Shown: one piece after another, positions 1 through 5,987 of the stretch
How positions within the stretch are numbered: the stretch's first letter is position 1
Layout of the letters: each line of letters starts with the position of its first letter
NCBI GenBank assembly: GCA_902782595.1
Contig: CACZNW010000189.1
Span: 1-7,290, forward strand
From: an uncultured Methanobrevibacter sp.
Lineage (GTDB): Archaea > Methanobacteriota > Methanobacteria > Methanobacteriales > Methanobacteriaceae
Length of the DNA stretch: 7,290 nucleotides
Direction: 5' to 3'
Position numbers and translations under genes: made by a program
The notes under the pieces: generated by a model
Told to the model about the DNA's origin: nothing
The model's database searches: none
The model's input: the letters and a program-made list of their open reading frames with translations, nothing else

Positions 1-8
1 TTAACATT

Positions 9-48
9 AAAAAAAAGAGAGGAAAATAATGCAAAAACATTATTTTCC
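9..48 (-). terminator. Hairpin plus oligo-U terminator of the amt-glnK unit
   Basis: An 11-bp perfect inverted repeat (21-31 with 38-48, 6-nt loop) is followed on the minus strand by TCTC and then eight T (9-16), 62 bp past the glnK stop. This looks like an intrinsic terminator. Archaeal RNA polymerase needs mainly the U-tract, so the stem may instead protect the 3' end. No T-run follows the stem on the plus strand, so it is directional. Two further T6 runs on the minus strand (94-99 and 64-69), with a weak 5-bp stem (73-77 with 89-93), lie between glnK and this hairpin and could cause earlier, staggered termination. Confidence 0.75.
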
Positions 49-109
49 GGAAAGGGAGATATCAAAAAACGAAAACCTTCGTTTATTTGGTTTAAAAAAG
101 GAGATTTAG

Positions 110-448
110 CTACACCGCTCCATCCCCCTCTTCACCTGTTCTTATTCTAATCACATTATCCACCGGCTGAATAAATATTTTTCCGTCACCGATGTTTCCT
201 GTGTGGGCTCCTTTTTTAATTGCTTCAACAAGGGCGTCCAAACCCTCATCCTTTACAACAATTTCAATACGTGTTTTCGGAATCAAATCAACACAGTAAC
301 TGGATCCTCTGTATGACTGTCTGATTCCTCTTTGACTGCCTCTGCCTTTTACTTCGGTAACTGTCATTCCTTCGCAGCCAACTTCCACCAGGGCTTTTTT
401 AACATCATCAAATTTTTCCTGTCTTATTATTGCAACAATACGTTTCAT
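110..448 (-). CDS. glnK: PII signal-transduction protein GlnK
   Basis: A 112-residue PII-family protein, the usual full length. It forms trimers that sense ATP/ADP and 2-oxoglutarate, and when nitrogen is plentiful it plugs the ammonium channel encoded just upstream. Visible signatures are the N-terminal strand MKRIVAIIR, Gln39 at the start of the T-loop (the residue that in PII proteins helps bind MgATP and 2-oxoglutarate), T-loop Tyr51, and the B-loop TGNIGDGK at 83-90. The C-terminal RIRTGEEG is also typical. Tyr51 is the residue uridylylated in enteric bacteria; I infer nothing about modification here because methanogens generally lack that system. The gene lies 12 bp after amt and has its own ribosome binding site overlapping the amt stop codon, so the two are cotranscribed and probably share the NrpR-type control ahead of amt. 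Confidence 0.96.
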   Translation of the reverse strand: MKRIVAIIRQEKFDDVKKALVEVGCEGMTVTEVKGRGSQRGIRQSYRGSSYCVDLIPKTRIEIVVKDEGLDALVEAIKKGAHTGNIGDGKIFIQPVDNVIRIRTGEEGDGAV

Positions 449-455
449 TTATTAT

Positions 456-461
456 CCCTCC
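456..461 (-). promoter_or_regulatory. Ribosome binding site of glnK overlapping the amt stop
   Basis: The minus strand reads GGAGGG here, 7 nt before the glnK ATG (446-448). Its first base, at 461, is also the last base of the amt TAG (461-463). A strong Shine-Dalgarno fused to the upstream stop suggests translational coupling of transporter and regulator. Confidence 0.8.
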
Positions 462-1678
462 TATGAATTAAAGTTATAAGCAGATTCCTTGTGAAGATGT
501 GAATCAAGTCCTCCTATTTCTTCATGTTCCTCTACCCTAATACCACCTAATGATTTATCTAGGATTTTTGCCAATATATAACTTACTGTGAATGAATAAA
601 TGATTGTGGCAATTACACTTATTATCTGTATTATGACCTGATTGGGATTTCCTGTGAATAATCCTGCTGCACCTCCGATTGCAGGGACTGCAAATATTCC
701 TGTTGCTATTGCTCCCCATACACCGGACATTCCGTGAATTCCCCATGCATCAAGTGCATCGTCGTATCCCAGTTTAGGTTTTAAATAATTGATTGAATAG
801 TATGATATTATCGGAGCTACCGCACCAATGACAATTGCTCCCGGAACGTTTACAAAACCTGCAGCAGGAGTAATTCCTACCAGACCTGCTACCGCACCGG
901 ATATTGCACCTAAAACTGTTGGTTTTCCAATTTTAACCATATCAATTATTGTCCATACAATAAGACCCATTGCCGCTGCGACATTTGATACTATTATTGC
1001 ATTTGCCGCAAGACCGTTTGCTGCAAGACCTGATCCTCCGTTGAATCCCATCCATCCGAACCATAAGAGTGCAGCTCCAAGTACTGCATATCCTAAATTA
1101 TGAGGAATCAATGCATCGTTTTTCCTTTTTCCCAATACGAGGGCAACTGCAAGGGCGGAAATTCCTGAATTAATGTGAACAACGGCACCTCCTGCAAAGT
1201 CAAGTGCACCCATCTGCATTAACCATCCTCCTCCCCATACCCAGTGGGCGATAGGGACGTATACAAGCAGTGCCCATATCGGTACAAATATTACCCATGC
1301 TCTTGTTTTCATTCTTCCAACCAGAGCACCTGACATAATTGCACAGGTGATTCCTGCAAATGCACACTGAAACATTACAAACAGCAATGTCGGAATTGTA
1401 CCGTTTAAGTCATCCAAACCTATTCCCTGTAAAAAGAAATTTGTTGGTGAACCGATTAATCCATAAATATCATTTCCAAATGCAAACTGATAACCGAATG
1501 CTACCCAAAGCACACTTATAATTGCAAATGCAATGAATGTTAAAAAAATTGTATTTAAAACGTTTTTTCTTTTACTTAGTCCTCCATAAAAAAATGCTAC
1601 TGCCGGAATACTCATCAGAAGTACGAGTAATGTACATATGAGAATCCATGCAGTGTCACCAGCACTAAACATATCCAT
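461..1678 (-). CDS. amt: Ammonium transporter Amt
   Basis: A 405-residue Amt/Rh-family integral membrane protein with about eleven hydrophobic segments, conducting ammonium/ammonia into the cell. Family motifs include FFYGGL (29-34), FQCAFAGIT (103-111), Trp148 and Asp160 of the external recruitment site, and the two pore histidines: His168 in DFAGGAVVHINSG and His315 in DAWGIHGMSG. The cytoplasmic tail ends GLDSHLHKESAYNF, matching the conserved GLD-x-x-x-H-x-E-x-AY region contacted by GlnK. There is no cleavable signal peptide, as expected for archaeal Amt. The start at 1676-1678 has only a weak ribosome binding site, and Met3 (1670-1672) is an equally possible start. Transcription is probably repressed by NrpR when nitrogen is sufficient, judging from the operators upstream. 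Confidence 0.96.
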   Translation of the reverse strand: MDMFSAGDTAWILICTLLVLLMSIPAVAFFYGGLSKRKNVLNTIFLTFIAFAIISVLWVAFGYQFAFGNDIYGLIGSPTNFFLQGIGLDDLNGTIPTLLFVMFQCAFAGITCAIMSGALVGRMKTRAWVIFVPIWALLVYVPIAHWVWGGGWLMQMGALDFAGGAVVHINSGISALAVALVLGKRKNDALIPHNLGYAVLGAALLWFGWMGFNGGSGLAANGLAANAIIVSNVAAAMGLIVWTIIDMVKIGKPTVLGAISGAVAGLVGITPAAGFVNVPGAIVIGAVAPIISYYSINYLKPKLGYDDALDAWGIHGMSGVWGAIATGIFAVPAIGGAAGLFTGNPNQVIIQIISVIATIIYSFTVSYILAKILDKSLGGIRVEEHEEIGGLDSHLHKESAYNFNS

Positions 1679-1706
1679 ATTATCTTAACTCTATTTATTT
1701 TTTTAA

Positions 1707-1724
1707 TCGGAAATATACTGTCGG
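1707..1724. promoter_or_regulatory. Degenerate second NrpR-type operator
   Basis: The sequence TCGGAAATATACTGTCGG matches 14 of 18 positions of the perfect palindrome lying 14 bp away. It keeps one intact half-site (GGAA at 1709-1712) and the ATATAC spacer, but has TGTC in place of TTCC. It overlaps the main operator by 4 bp. A strong plus weak operator pair is known from the Methanococcus maripaludis nif promoter, so cooperative binding is plausible. Confidence 0.5.
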
Positions 1725-1738
1725 AAGTATACTTCCGA
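1721..1738. promoter_or_regulatory. NrpR-type operator, perfect palindrome
   Basis: TCGGAAGTATACTTCCGA is a perfect 18-bp palindrome containing GGAA-N6-TTCC (1723-1736). As I recall it, that is the operator consensus of the euryarchaeal nitrogen repressor NrpR. It sits at or just downstream of the predicted amt transcription start (about 1738), where a bound repressor would block RNA polymerase. The match to amt-glnK, a classic nitrogen-controlled unit, strengthens the call. The nrpR gene itself is not in this window. Confidence 0.8.
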
Positions 1739-1760
1739 TATAATAATTTATCCCTACTCA

Positions 1761-1776
1761 TATATAAACATTTTGC
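1761..1776 (-). promoter_or_regulatory. Archaeal TATA box and BRE for amt-glnK
   Basis: On the minus strand TTTATATA (1768-1761) is an excellent methanogen TATA box, preceded by the purine-rich GCAAAA (1776-1771) as a BRE-like element. Counting about 25 nt downstream places the transcription start near 1738, giving a leader of roughly 60 nt that contains both operator copies. Confidence 0.7.
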
Positions 1777-1815
1777 AAAAAATTACAAAAAAACATCAAA
1801 ATCACCTAAAATCTT

Positions 1816-1834
1816 TCAAAACAATTAAATAATA
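1816..1834 (+). promoter_or_regulatory. Possible promoter of the five-gene plus-strand operon
   Basis: The TTAAATAATA element at 1825-1834, preceded by an A-rich BRE-like stretch, is the best-placed TATA candidate. It would start transcription near 1855 and give a leader of about 25 nt. The whole region is AT-rich, so the match is weak; TATAAATT at 1858-1865 lies too close to the ATG at 1880. Confidence 0.3.
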
Positions 1835-1879
1835 TCTTTTAAAAAAAATAATAATAGTATAAATTAAAAAAGTGTTATT

Positions 1880-2188
1880 ATGAGAGGTTCACTAAAAGCA
1901 AGACTGATTGTTTTTTTAATTATAGCAGTTATTGCATTCTGTATCAGTTCAGCATTTGCAACACTGACCATACACGAAAATCATGACTCCTATAAATTAA
2001 AATCAATAAAAAATGATGATTTTGAACCAACAGAAATCGAATATGTACCTACATACATTCCGAAAAACAATACAAACACCACCAATAACACGACAGATAC
2101 AAATGTAACCGATTACATAAATGAAACAGTAGAAAATTGGACGGACAACTACATTGAATGGGGAGATGATGAAAACCAGGAGGACTGA
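1880..2188 (+). CDS. Small secreted, sequon-rich protein of unknown function
   Basis: I do not recognise a family. The 102-residue product begins with a basic N-terminus (MRGSLKAR) and a hydrophobic segment at about 9-27 ending SSAFA, which is either a signal peptide cut after Ala27 or a membrane anchor. The rest is hydrophilic and acidic. Residues 63-88 are rich in Asn and Thr and contain seven N-X-T sequons (Asn63, 66, 69, 70, 75, 81, 86), suggesting heavy AglB-type N-glycosylation outside the membrane. The tail (93-102) is strongly acidic. No cysteine follows the leader. The preceding ribosome binding site is weak, but the gene ends 5 bp before the HD gene, whose strong ribosome binding site lies inside this gene's last codons, supporting a real translated frame. 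It appears to head the operon. Confidence 0.75.
   Translation: MRGSLKARLIVFLIIAVIAFCISSAFATLTIHENHDSYKLKSIKNDDFEPTEIEYVPTYIPKNNTNTTNNTTDTNVTDYINETVENWTDNYIEWGDDENQED
2178..2183 (+). promoter_or_regulatory. Ribosome binding site of the HD gene within the upstream gene
   Basis: AGGAGG lies inside the last codons of the small secreted-protein gene, 10 nt before the ATG at 2194. It fixes the HD protein start and suggests coupled translation. Confidence 0.8.
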
Positions 2189-2193
2189 TAAAA

Positions 2194-3420
2194 ATGAGTG
2201 AAAAAAAGAAGTTTATCAGAGACAGTGTCTACGGAGATATAAGTCTAAACAGTTTTGAAGTTGAAATAATGGATATGCCCCAGTTTCAGCGTTTAAGACG
2301 TATAAAACAGTTGGGATTAATAAACCTGATATATCCCGGAGCAACACACACCAGATTCGAACACTGCGTAGGAACCATGAATCTGGGATCAAAACTTGCC
2401 GAAGAGCTGAACCTGAGCGAATATGAAATCGAACTGGTAAGAGCATCAGCACTGCTGCATGACATCGGTCACGGTCCATTTTCACATGTATCAGAAGGAG
2501 TGCTGTCAGTTCCCCATGAAGAATTATCAAAATATGTAATAACAAAAACATCAATGAAGGATTTGCTTGAGGAAAAATTTGATGTAAACCAAATCGTTGA
2601 TATCATAAACGGACAGGGCCACCTGGGACCGATTGTTTCCGGAGAACTTGATGTGGACAGAATGGATTATCTTTTAAGAGATTCACACAATACAGGCGTT
2701 TCATACGGTAAAATTGATTATGAAAGACTGATATCCAATTTAAGTCTGGATGACGGACTTATACTTGACATTAAAGGCGTTCAGGCTGCAGAAGGAGCAC
2801 TGGTATCAAGATACTTTATGTATCCAAGCGTCTACCAGCACCACACAACAAGAATTGTCAACACAATGTTTAGAAGAGCCCTGAAAAAAACAATCAATGA
2901 TGGAATCATAGAAGAACGTGAAATATACAAATACGATGACTCCGACATCATTGCAACATTCAGACACTGCGAAAACAAATATGCAAATGACATAATGAAC
3001 AGGCTTGACAACAGAATCGTTCCGAAAAGAGTGAAAACAATCCGACTGGACAACTTTAAATTCCCTGAAAAAATGTATAAAATCGAAGCTGAAGAACTTA
3101 GAAAAGCTGAAGAAGAAATAGCTGAAGATTACGGGCTTGATAAGGATTATGTATTCATAAACATTGCAGAATACCCTCGTTTTGATGAAATGAAAACTCA
3201 AGTAAGTGTTGAGGGAAAACTGTTCCCGTTAACCGAAATATCAAATATAATAGGGGCACTCAGTAAAGCAAGATTCAACATACCTGACATAAGCGTTTAC
3301 GTTCTGGAGGAATACCAGGGAAAATTCGACAAGCTGAAACTGGAACACTACATTGATTTACCGGAAATCGATCGTGAAAAGTTCCACGGAATACACTACG
3401 ACCAGATTAAACTATTTTAG
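2194..3420 (+). CDS. HD-domain phosphohydrolase, SAMHD1/dGTPase-like
   Basis: A 408-residue cytosolic protein of the COG1078 type. The metal-binding HD signature is complete: His57 in THTRFEH, His89-Asp90 in LLHDIGHGPFSH, and Asp155 in LDVDRMDYLLRD. By alignment from memory with human SAMHD1, Arg54, His57, His89, Asp90, His93, His98, Asp155, Arg156, Tyr159, Asp163 and Tyr214 (YQHH) correspond to Arg164, His167, His206, Asp207, His210, His215, Asp311, Lys312, Tyr315, Asp319 and Tyr374. That predicts a dNTP triphosphohydrolase or related nucleotide phosphohydrolase. The C-terminal third (about 240-408) is charged and lacks a motif I can name. Substrate and any allosteric control are unknown. 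It follows the secreted-protein gene by 5 bp and precedes ubiX by 11 bp. Leucine is encoded by CTG in about 18 of 39 cases, far more than in rrp41. Confidence 0.9.
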   Translation: MSEKKKFIRDSVYGDISLNSFEVEIMDMPQFQRLRRIKQLGLINLIYPGATHTRFEHCVGTMNLGSKLAEELNLSEYEIELVRASALLHDIGHGPFSHVSEGVLSVPHEELSKYVITKTSMKDLLEEKFDVNQIVDIINGQGHLGPIVSGELDVDRMDYLLRDSHNTGVSYGKIDYERLISNLSLDDGLILDIKGVQAAEGALVSRYFMYPSVYQHHTTRIVNTMFRRALKKTINDGIIEEREIYKYDDSDIIATFRHCENKYANDIMNRLDNRIVPKRVKTIRLDNFKFPEKMYKIEAEELRKAEEEIAEDYGLDKDYVFINIAEYPRFDEMKTQVSVEGKLFPLTEISNIIGALSKARFNIPDISVYVLEEYQGKFDKLKLEHYIDLPEIDREKFHGIHYDQIKLF

Positions 3421-3431
3421 GTGAATTAAAT

Positions 3432-3980
3432 ATGATAGTAGTTGGAATAACCGGAGCAAGTGGAGTAATATATGGAATAAAACTTCTTGAAGCTTTAAAA
3501 GAGTTAAAAATTAAAAACAGTCTGATTATAAGTGATACGGCAAAAATTGTAATTGAAGCAGAAACCGATTATAAAGTCCAGGACATAATCGATATAGCCG
3601 ACACATACTATGATTTCAATGACCTGACCGCTTCCATAAACAGCGGGTCATTTAAAGCTGATGCGCTGGCAATTGTACCATGTTCCATGAAGACATTATC
3701 GTCAATTGCAAACGGATACGGTGCAAATACTATAACAAGAGTTGCTGATGTTAGCTTAAAGGAAAAAAGAACAACAGTCATTGTTCCACGTGAAACACCC
3801 CTTAGAAGCATTCATCTGCAGAACATGCTTACACTGTCACAGGAGGGAGCAGTAATTTTACCGGCAATGCCTGGATTTTACTCAACTCACGATACAGTAG
3901 ATGATCAGATTAATTTTATCGTTGGAAAAATTTTAGACTCATTGAAAATTGATAATGACTTATTTAAAAGGTGGGAATAG
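3432..3980 (+). CDS. ubiX: Flavin prenyltransferase UbiX
   Basis: A 182-residue flavoprotein of normal family length. UbiX attaches a dimethylallyl group to FMN, making the prenylated FMN cofactor of UbiD-type decarboxylases. Signatures are GITGASG (5-11) of the Rossmann-like fold, SDTAK (34-38), the PCSMKTLSSIANG segment (83-95), VPRETPL (118-124) and PAMPGFY (144-150), ending in DLFKRWE. In methanogens a known use of prenyl-FMN is the decarboxylation step of the archaeal mevalonate pathway to membrane isoprenoids; that link is established for other archaea and inferred here. No ubiD is in the window. The ribosome binding site AGGTGA (3419-3424) overlaps the stop of the HD gene, giving tight coupling. 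An upstream GTG at 3421 is closed at once by TAA, so the ATG at 3432 is secure. Confidence 0.94.
   Translation: MIVVGITGASGVIYGIKLLEALKELKIKNSLIISDTAKIVIEAETDYKVQDIIDIADTYYDFNDLTASINSGSFKADALAIVPCSMKTLSSIANGYGANTITRVADVSLKEKRTTVIVPRETPLRSIHLQNMLTLSQEGAVILPAMPGFYSTHDTVDDQINFIVGKILDSLKIDNDLFKRWE
3969..3975 (+). promoter_or_regulatory. Ribosome binding site that sets the cbiT start
   Basis: AGGTGGG lies 7 nt before the ATG at 3983, the ideal spacing. The GTG at 3971 is part of this site, so it should not be taken as the start codon although it opens the longest frame. Confidence 0.75.
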
Positions 3981-3982
3981 AC

Positions 3983-4546
3983 ATGTTAGAAGATAAGGAT
4001 TTTATTAAATCATGTGATGTTCCGGGACCGACAAAAGAAGGTATAAGAGCCATAATATTATACAAATCAGAAGTAACATCCGCTGACAGAGTCGTTGACT
4101 GCGGATGCGGAACCGGAGGAATAACCTGTGAATTTTCACAAAGAGCCCGTGAAGTAATTTCAATCGATACCAACCCCGAAGCGATTGAAGTAACAGAAAG
4201 TAACCTTAAAAAATTTGGACTTGGAGACAATGTCACACTGATAAATGATGACGGAGCTAAAGCACTGAAGGATATTGACGATATTGACATTGCCGTTGTA
4301 GGCGGAAGCGGCAGGCAGCTTGAAAATATTTTGGATATAGTTGATGAAAAATTAAATTCAAAAGGAAGAATCATCATTACAGCAATTCTGGTTGACACCA
4401 AAGTCGAAGCCATAAATAAACTTAAAGATTTAGGATATAATCCGAAAATTATGGAAGTCAATGTTTCCAACGGAAGAGTCCTTGACCGTGGGATTTTAAT
4501 GATTAGTGAAAACCCGATTGCCATCATTACCGCCAAAAAAAGATAG
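3983..4546 (+). CDS. cbiT: Cobalt-precorrin-6B C15-methyltransferase (decarboxylating) CbiT
   Basis: A 187-residue SAM-dependent class I methyltransferase of anaerobic cobalamin biosynthesis, which methylates C15 of the corrin ring and removes the C12 acetate carboxyl. Visible motifs are VPGPTKEGIR (13-22), the SAM-binding VDCGCGTGG (38-46), the acidic residue after strand 2 in SIDTNPEA (Asp61), GDNVTLINDD (80-89) and VVGGSGR (104-110). Corrinoids serve methyl transfer in methanogenesis. I start the gene at ATG 3983 rather than GTG 3971: the N-terminus MLEDKDFIKSCDVPGPT then lines up with the Methanothermobacter CbiT start as I recall it, and the GTG lies within the ribosome binding site. The gene begins 2 bp after the ubiX stop. 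Other cbi genes are not nearby. Confidence 0.92.
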   Translation: MLEDKDFIKSCDVPGPTKEGIRAIILYKSEVTSADRVVDCGCGTGGITCEFSQRAREVISIDTNPEAIEVTESNLKKFGLGDNVTLINDDGAKALKDIDDIDIAVVGGSGRQLENILDIVDEKLNSKGRIIITAILVDTKVEAINKLKDLGYNPKIMEVNVSNGRVLDRGILMISENPIAIITAKKR

Positions 4547-4574
4547 CCCATTTAGCCTACGGAGAATTTGAATA

Positions 4575-5192
4575 ATGGAAAAAAGCAAAAACATTAAATC
4601 CTGCATCATTTTATGTGGAGGCAATAGCAGCAGAATGGGTCAGGATAAAGGATCTATGATTATTGACGATAAACCCATGATTAAACATATACTTTCCACA
4701 TTAAACCATCAGATAAATGAAGCTATAATCGTTTTAAATAATCGATCAAGGACATCAAAATATATGGAGTTTATTGATTCACAAGATTACACCTACCAAA
4801 TCACCTTCGCCGAGGATGAAATTAAAAACAAAGGTCCCCTTCCGGGAATAATGACCGGTTTAAAGAAAATCAAAAGCGAATATGCGCTAATACTTCCATG
4901 CGATAGCCCATACGTTTCTTCAGACTACATAAACACTATTTTTAATGAAATCGATGAAAACTTTCAGGCAGTCGTACCGTGCCACGATGACGAAAACCGG
5001 CTAAAAACATCAGAACCCCTTCATGCAGTTTATGCCAGAAACACCATCCCCGAAATCCGGGAACTGATTTCACAGGACATCCTCCATATTAAAGGATTAA
5101 TTGAAAAAATAGATGTGAAATTTGTTTTGATAGATAATAAAAAAATAGAAAAAAAAGAATTTAGAAATCTTAATCGTCCACAGGACATTTAA
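4575..5192 (+). CDS. mobA: Molybdenum cofactor guanylyltransferase MobA
   Basis: A 205-residue nucleotidyltransferase of the GT-A fold that links GMP from GTP to molybdopterin, giving the guanine-dinucleotide cofactor. In methanogens this cofactor serves the Mo or W formylmethanofuran dehydrogenase and formate dehydrogenase. Motifs are LCGGNSSRMGQDKG (13-26; GTP binding, with Arg20 and Lys25), GPLPGI (87-92), the metal-binding PCDSP with Asp110, EPLHAVY (146-152) and a C-terminal NLNRPQD resembling the family's N-x-N-x-P-x-D ending. GGAG at 4561-4564 is its ribosome binding site. It lies 28 bp after cbiT, the widest gap in the operon, and ends tail to tail with rrp42. A related nucleotidyltransferase with another substrate cannot be excluded, but the match to MobA is good. 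Confidence 0.88.
   Translation: MEKSKNIKSCIILCGGNSSRMGQDKGSMIIDDKPMIKHILSTLNHQINEAIIVLNNRSRTSKYMEFIDSQDYTYQITFAEDEIKNKGPLPGIMTGLKKIKSEYALILPCDSPYVSSDYINTIFNEIDENFQAVVPCHDDENRLKTSEPLHAVYARNTIPEIRELISQDILHIKGLIEKIDVKFVLIDNKKIEKKEFRNLNRPQDI
5139..5156 (-). terminator. Oligo-U terminator of the exosome operon, inside mobA
   Basis: On the minus strand, 33-50 nt past the rrp42 stop, the sequence reads eight T, then CTA, then seven T. Archaeal RNA polymerase terminates at such U-tracts without a hairpin. The same bases encode Lys-rich residues near the MobA C-terminus (NKKIEKKE), so the lysines and the terminator share one stretch of DNA. The termination role is inferred. Confidence 0.5.
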
Positions 5193-5974
5193 AGATGTTC
5201 TATTAACTCTTTTGTTTTTGTCACTGCCATATTGACAGCAAAAAGAATGTCCTCTTTTGTTAACGGTTCTTTTCCGCCTTTCTGCATTGAGCAGATGTGG
5301 CCATCTTTTGTAACACCAACATTTAAACGGGCGGATGCAACTTTCTCTTCGGACAATGTTGGGTCAATAACCATCTTATCACCAATTTTAACAAAAGTAC
5401 ATAAAGCCAGTTCATTATTAATCGGTAATTCAAAGGTTTCATCTTCACTGATGACAACTTCTTCATCAACAATGGTTGCAACAGGAAGTTTGGTGGTTTT
5501 AAGTGCCGCCATGACAGCCAATTCACATGCATCGAAAAGGTTACCGCAATTGTCAATAATATGTAAATCTATAAACAGCATCCAAACGTGTTTTCCTTCA
5601 TCTACACATAATTTATCCAAATCCACCAGTTCACTTTCACGAATACCCCTGTCAACTACACGTGCAAGTTCAATGGAATCTTCACTAGGTGGTCCCGGTT
5701 CAAAAGTAGGGTCAGCCATTGGCAACATTTCACAGTTGGTCATTAGAACTCCTAAATCAGGAGTATCAGGGAATGGGCTTCCAAGTTGTGGTTTAATACC
5801 TACAATAACTTGAGTTCCACCGAGTTTTACACGAGCGGAACCTTCTGCTTTAGAAATAACATTAGTTTCAATAGAAATATCCCTATATTCATCAAGACCC
5901 CTGCCATCTTCTCTTTTATCATTACCGACAAGGTTAACAATACTTCTTTTTGTAATTTCTGGTACAATCTCCAT
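5189..5974 (-). CDS. rrp42: Archaeal exosome subunit Rrp42 (RNase PH-like, non-catalytic)
   Basis: A 261-residue RNase PH-fold protein that alternates with Rrp41 in the hexameric ring of the RNA-degrading exosome. It shapes the RNA-binding channel but does not carry the catalytic aspartates. Visible signatures, numbered from ATG 5974, are KREDGRGLDEYR (20-31), GSARVKLGGTQVIVGIK (45-61), VVDRGIRES (106-114) and a C-terminal MAVTKTKELIEHL. The longest frame opens at a GTG (5981-5983), but that triplet belongs to the ribosome binding site of the ATG at 5972-5974, and MEIVPEITKRSI is a typical Rrp42 N-terminus. Rrp41 ends 13 bp upstream. The stop codon overlaps that of mobA, which lies on the other strand. 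Confidence 0.94.
   Translation of the reverse strand: MEIVPEITKRSIVNLVGNDKREDGRGLDEYRDISIETNVISKAEGSARVKLGGTQVIVGIKPQLGSPFPDTPDLGVLMTNCEMLPMADPTFEPGPPSEDSIELARVVDRGIRESELVDLDKLCVDEGKHVWMLFIDLHIIDNCGNLFDACELAVMAALKTTKLPVATIVDEEVVISEDETFELPINNELALCTFVKIGDKMVIDPTLSEEKVASARLNVGVTKDGHICSMQKGGKEPLTKEDILFAVNMAVTKTKELIEHL
5210..5219 (+). terminator. Possible weak oligo-U terminator of the mobA operon, inside rrp42
   Basis: TTTTGTTTTT lies 18-27 nt past the mobA stop, within the 3' end of rrp42. It is the first T-rich run available to the plus-strand transcript and may terminate it. The run is short and interrupted, so readthrough into an rrp42 antisense RNA is possible. Confidence 0.3.
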
Positions 5975-5979
5975 ATTTT

Positions 5980-5985
5980 CCACCC
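5980..5985 (-). promoter_or_regulatory. Ribosome binding site that sets the rrp42 start
   Basis: The minus strand reads GGGTGG here, 5 nt before the ATG at 5974. GGTG matches the extended archaeal Shine-Dalgarno (AGGAGGTGA). The embedded GTG mimics a start codon, as at cbiT. Confidence 0.65.
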
Positions 5986-5987
5986 AC

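Noticed and set aside
44..53. The palindrome TTTCCGGAAA as a possible regulatory site.
   Set aside because: Its half-sites are in the reverse order to the NrpR operator and have no spacer. It lies at the end of the unit and overlaps the terminator stem, so it is probably incidental.
1811..1844. The near-repeat ATCTTTCAAAA / ATCTTTTAAAA upstream of the plus-strand operon.
   Set aside because: It is short, AT-only in character and expected by chance in such AT-rich DNA; there is no symmetry or third copy.
2806..3201. A 131-codon minus-strand frame, Phe-rich, inside the HD gene.
   Set aside because: The Phe-rich composition is simply the complement of Lys/Glu codons; no independent start signal or homology is visible.
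3964..4551. A 195-codon open frame on the minus strand covering all of cbiT.
   Set aside because: It mirrors the codon structure of cbiT, has a low-complexity Ser/Leu/Ile-rich product with no family motif, and the plus-strand gene is certain.
5232..5813. A 193-codon open frame on the plus strand inside rrp42.
   Set aside because: It is antisense to a certain gene, and its Ser/Thr-rich product is a typical reverse-complement artefact.
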